A DNA stretch of 6,585 nucleotides from Candidatus Proendomicrobium guianensium. Lineage in GTDB: Bacteria > Elusimicrobiota > Endomicrobiia > Endomicrobiales > Endomicrobiaceae. The translations under genes were made by a program, and so were the position numbers. A model generated the notes under the pieces. The model worked only from the letters and a program-made list of their open reading frames with translations, was not told the origin of the DNA and made no database searches. This document shows positions 5,132 through 6,585 of the stretch, one piece after another. The stretch covers positions 1-6,585 of the forward strand of contig WQVR01000051.1 of assembly GCA_009785775.1 (NCBI GenBank), in the 5' to 3' direction. Numbering within the stretch: the first letter of the stretch is position 1; every line of letters begins with the position of its first letter.

Positions 5132-5176
5132 CGAAGGATTTTGTGTTTGAGTAACGCGCGGGTCGGCGCAGTGTGC
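5132..5176 (+). repeat. Intergenic repeat, copy B
   Basis: This 45-base stretch begins CGAAGGATTTTG and includes GCGCGGGTC. It matches copy A (2105-2061, minus strand) at 28 of 45 positions with no gaps. It lies between the argS stop and the bidirectional terminator, in the orientation opposite to argS, whereas copy A lies in the same orientation as serS. It is more GC-rich than the sequence to its left. Confidence 0.45.
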
Positions 5177-5190
5177 GTAGTAGAAGTAAA

Positions 5191-6585
5191 TTACATTTCT
5201 TTAGGCGCGCTGACACCTAACAATGAAAGCCCTTTCTCTATCACGGCAGACACGCCTTGTAACAATTTAAAACGCGCTGAAAATGTGTTTGCGTCTTCTA
5301 CTAGCACGCGGCAGTTTTCATAAAAAACATGGTAAGCGTCGGCAAGCTCTGTAAGATATATTGCCAAGTGGTGCGGCGACATTGTTTTTTTGCAAAGCTC
5401 TAAAGTATCCCCAAAGAAGCATAACTTCTTTATAAGATTCCTTTCCGATAACTCTTTTAAAATGTTTAAATCAACATCTTTATTAAAATCGGTTCGCTTG
5501 GCGGCATCTTTAAAAATAGAGTTACAACGCGCATTGACGTATTGAACATAAAACACGGGGTTTTCGCTTGTTTGTTTTTTTGCAAGGTCTAAATCAAACT
5601 CGAGCGCGCTTTCCGGCGAACGAAGCAAAAATGAAAACCTGCAAGCGTCAACGCCAACCTCTGTCACAACATCAGCCAAAGCGTCAAACTCGCCCGTGCG
5701 GGTAGACATTGCCACAGGCACTCCATTACGGCTAAGCGAAACAAGCTGATAAAGTATAATGCCCAAACTGCTTAAAGGTTGCCCAAGCATTTGCACCGCG
5801 GCTTTCATGCGGGCAACGTAGCCGTGGTGGTCTGCGCCCCAAAGGTTTACAACTTTTTTAAACCCTCGGGCATATTTGTTTTTATGGTAAGCCACGTCTG
5901 AAGCCAGGTAAGTGTAACGCCCGTCTGAACGCCTTAAGACTCTGTCTTTATCGTCGCCGTATTTTGTAGATTTTAACCACAGCGCCCCGTCAAGCATATA
6001 AGCGTCGCCGATTTTTTCCAGTTCCTCGCAAACAATATCAACTTCGGTTTTTCCGTCGGCATTTTTATCTAAAGCTATTTTGCTTTCTGAAAACCAATTG
6101 TCAAAAGTAATATTAAATTTTTCTAAATCTTTTTTTATGCCGCTTAAAATATAATTTACTGCCTCTGCTTTAAAATCTATATTTTCCGCATTACCCGATA
6201 GTGTGAGCGCTATATCTTTTATGTATTCGCCTTTATAGCCGTCTTCGGGCAGCGGCTCATTTAAGTACGCGGCTTTTACAGAATCAGCCAACACTTGCAT
6301 TTGGTTGCCGACATCATTTAAGTAATACTCTTTTGTTACATTCTCGCCTAAATAGCTAAGCACGCGCGCCAAGCTGTCGCCAATTGCGGCACCCCTGCCA
6401 TGCCCTATGTGAAGGGGCCCTGTGGGGTTTGCTGAAACAAATTCTACCATTACCTTGCCGGCTACCCCTGCAGGCATACTATATCCAAAATCTTCGTAAA
6501 ATGTTTTTCCAGACATCGAAGCGGAATTTATAATTTTTTGCAGATTTTCGCTTAAAAAATCTTCTTTAAAATGTAAATTAATAAA
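5191..6585 (-). CDS. argS: Arginyl-tRNA synthetase, 5' end beyond the window
   Basis: ArgRS attaches arginine to tRNA-Arg as a cytoplasmic class I enzyme. The frame stays open to the right edge, giving 464 residues. The Met at 6516 is internal, because the 23 residues before it ('FINLHFKEDFLSENLQKII...') match the usual end of the ArgRS N-terminal domain; about 90 residues are missing. Counting from the edge, HIGH is at 59-62 within 'SANPTGPLHIGHGRGA', and WGADHHGY at 249-256. The KMSKS site is present as the variant AMSTR (292-296). The C-terminal anticodon-binding (DALR) domain includes 'NPVFYVQYVNAR' and 'ELADAYHVFYENCRV', and the protein ends LLGVSAPKEM, typical of ArgRS. It converges on the H1-like gene and shares its terminator. 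The promoter is outside the window. Confidence 0.97.
   Translation of the reverse strand, partial: FINLHFKEDFLSENLQKIINSASMSGKTFYEDFGYSMPAGVAGKVMVEFVSANPTGPLHIGHGRGAAIGDSLARVLSYLGENVTKEYYLNDVGNQMQVLADSVKAAYLNEPLPEDGYKGEYIKDIALTLSGNAENIDFKAEAVNYILSGIKKDLEKFNITFDNWFSESKIALDKNADGKTEVDIVCEELEKIGDAYMLDGALWLKSTKYGDDKDRVLRRSDGRYTYLASDVAYHKNKYARGFKKVVNLWGADHHGYVARMKAAVQMLGQPLSSLGIILYQLVSLSRNGVPVAMSTRTGEFDALADVVTEVGVDACRFSFLLRSPESALEFDLDLAKKQTSENPVFYVQYVNARCNSIFKDAAKRTDFNKDVDLNILKELSERNLIKKLCFFGDTLELCKKTMSPHHLAIYLTELADAYHVFYENCRVLVEDANTFSARFKLLQGVSAVIEKGLSLLGVSAPKEM

Noticed and set aside
5141..5323. Plus-strand 60-codon frame beginning in repeat copy B
   Set aside because: It overlaps the certain 3' end of argS in antisense and has no ribosome site.

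Overview
The window reads as a chromosomal housekeeping segment of a moderately AT-rich, Gram-negative-type bacterium. The bacterial-type SerRS, ArgRS, L13, S9 and phosphopantetheine adenylyltransferase, together with a PilT ATPase and a pilin-like gene, exclude archaea and suggest a piliated diderm. The protein style and the pilin-rich context remind me of Elusimicrobiota (Elusimicrobium-like). That is an impression from sequence, not a database result.

Layout from left to right. The 3' end of a type IV pilin-like gene (minus strand, cut by the left edge) follows pilT, which follows coaD. coaD and pilT are separated by one base, and pilT and the pilin-like gene by 20 bases. This looks like one minus-strand operon driven by a promoter just upstream of coaD (1965-1993). 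Next is serS, also minus strand. Between serS and coaD lies a structured spacer that carries one copy of a probable dispersed intergenic repeat. A 146-base divergent promoter region then separates serS from the plus-strand rplM-rpsI (L13-S9) operon, which ends at a strong terminator (4428-4464). A 212-base spacer follows, holding a strong promoter with overlapping palindromes over its -10 box, a leader hairpin and a perfect Shine-Dalgarno site. It drives a small, very basic protein of 126 residues: two copies of a 'GYLYFIDKxGDxSRA' module fused to a histone-H1-like Lys/Ala/Pro tail. A bidirectional terminator, a second diverged copy of the intergenic repeat, and the minus-strand argS (5' end cut by the right edge) complete the window.

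Functionally, most of the window serves translation (two aminoacyl-tRNA synthetases, two ribosomal proteins) and coenzyme A synthesis. Type IV pilus genes ride on the coaD transcript. The least ordinary items are the H1-like two-module protein with its elaborate promoter, the pilin-like protein that lacks the prepilin-peptidase glycine, and the pair of related intergenic repeats.
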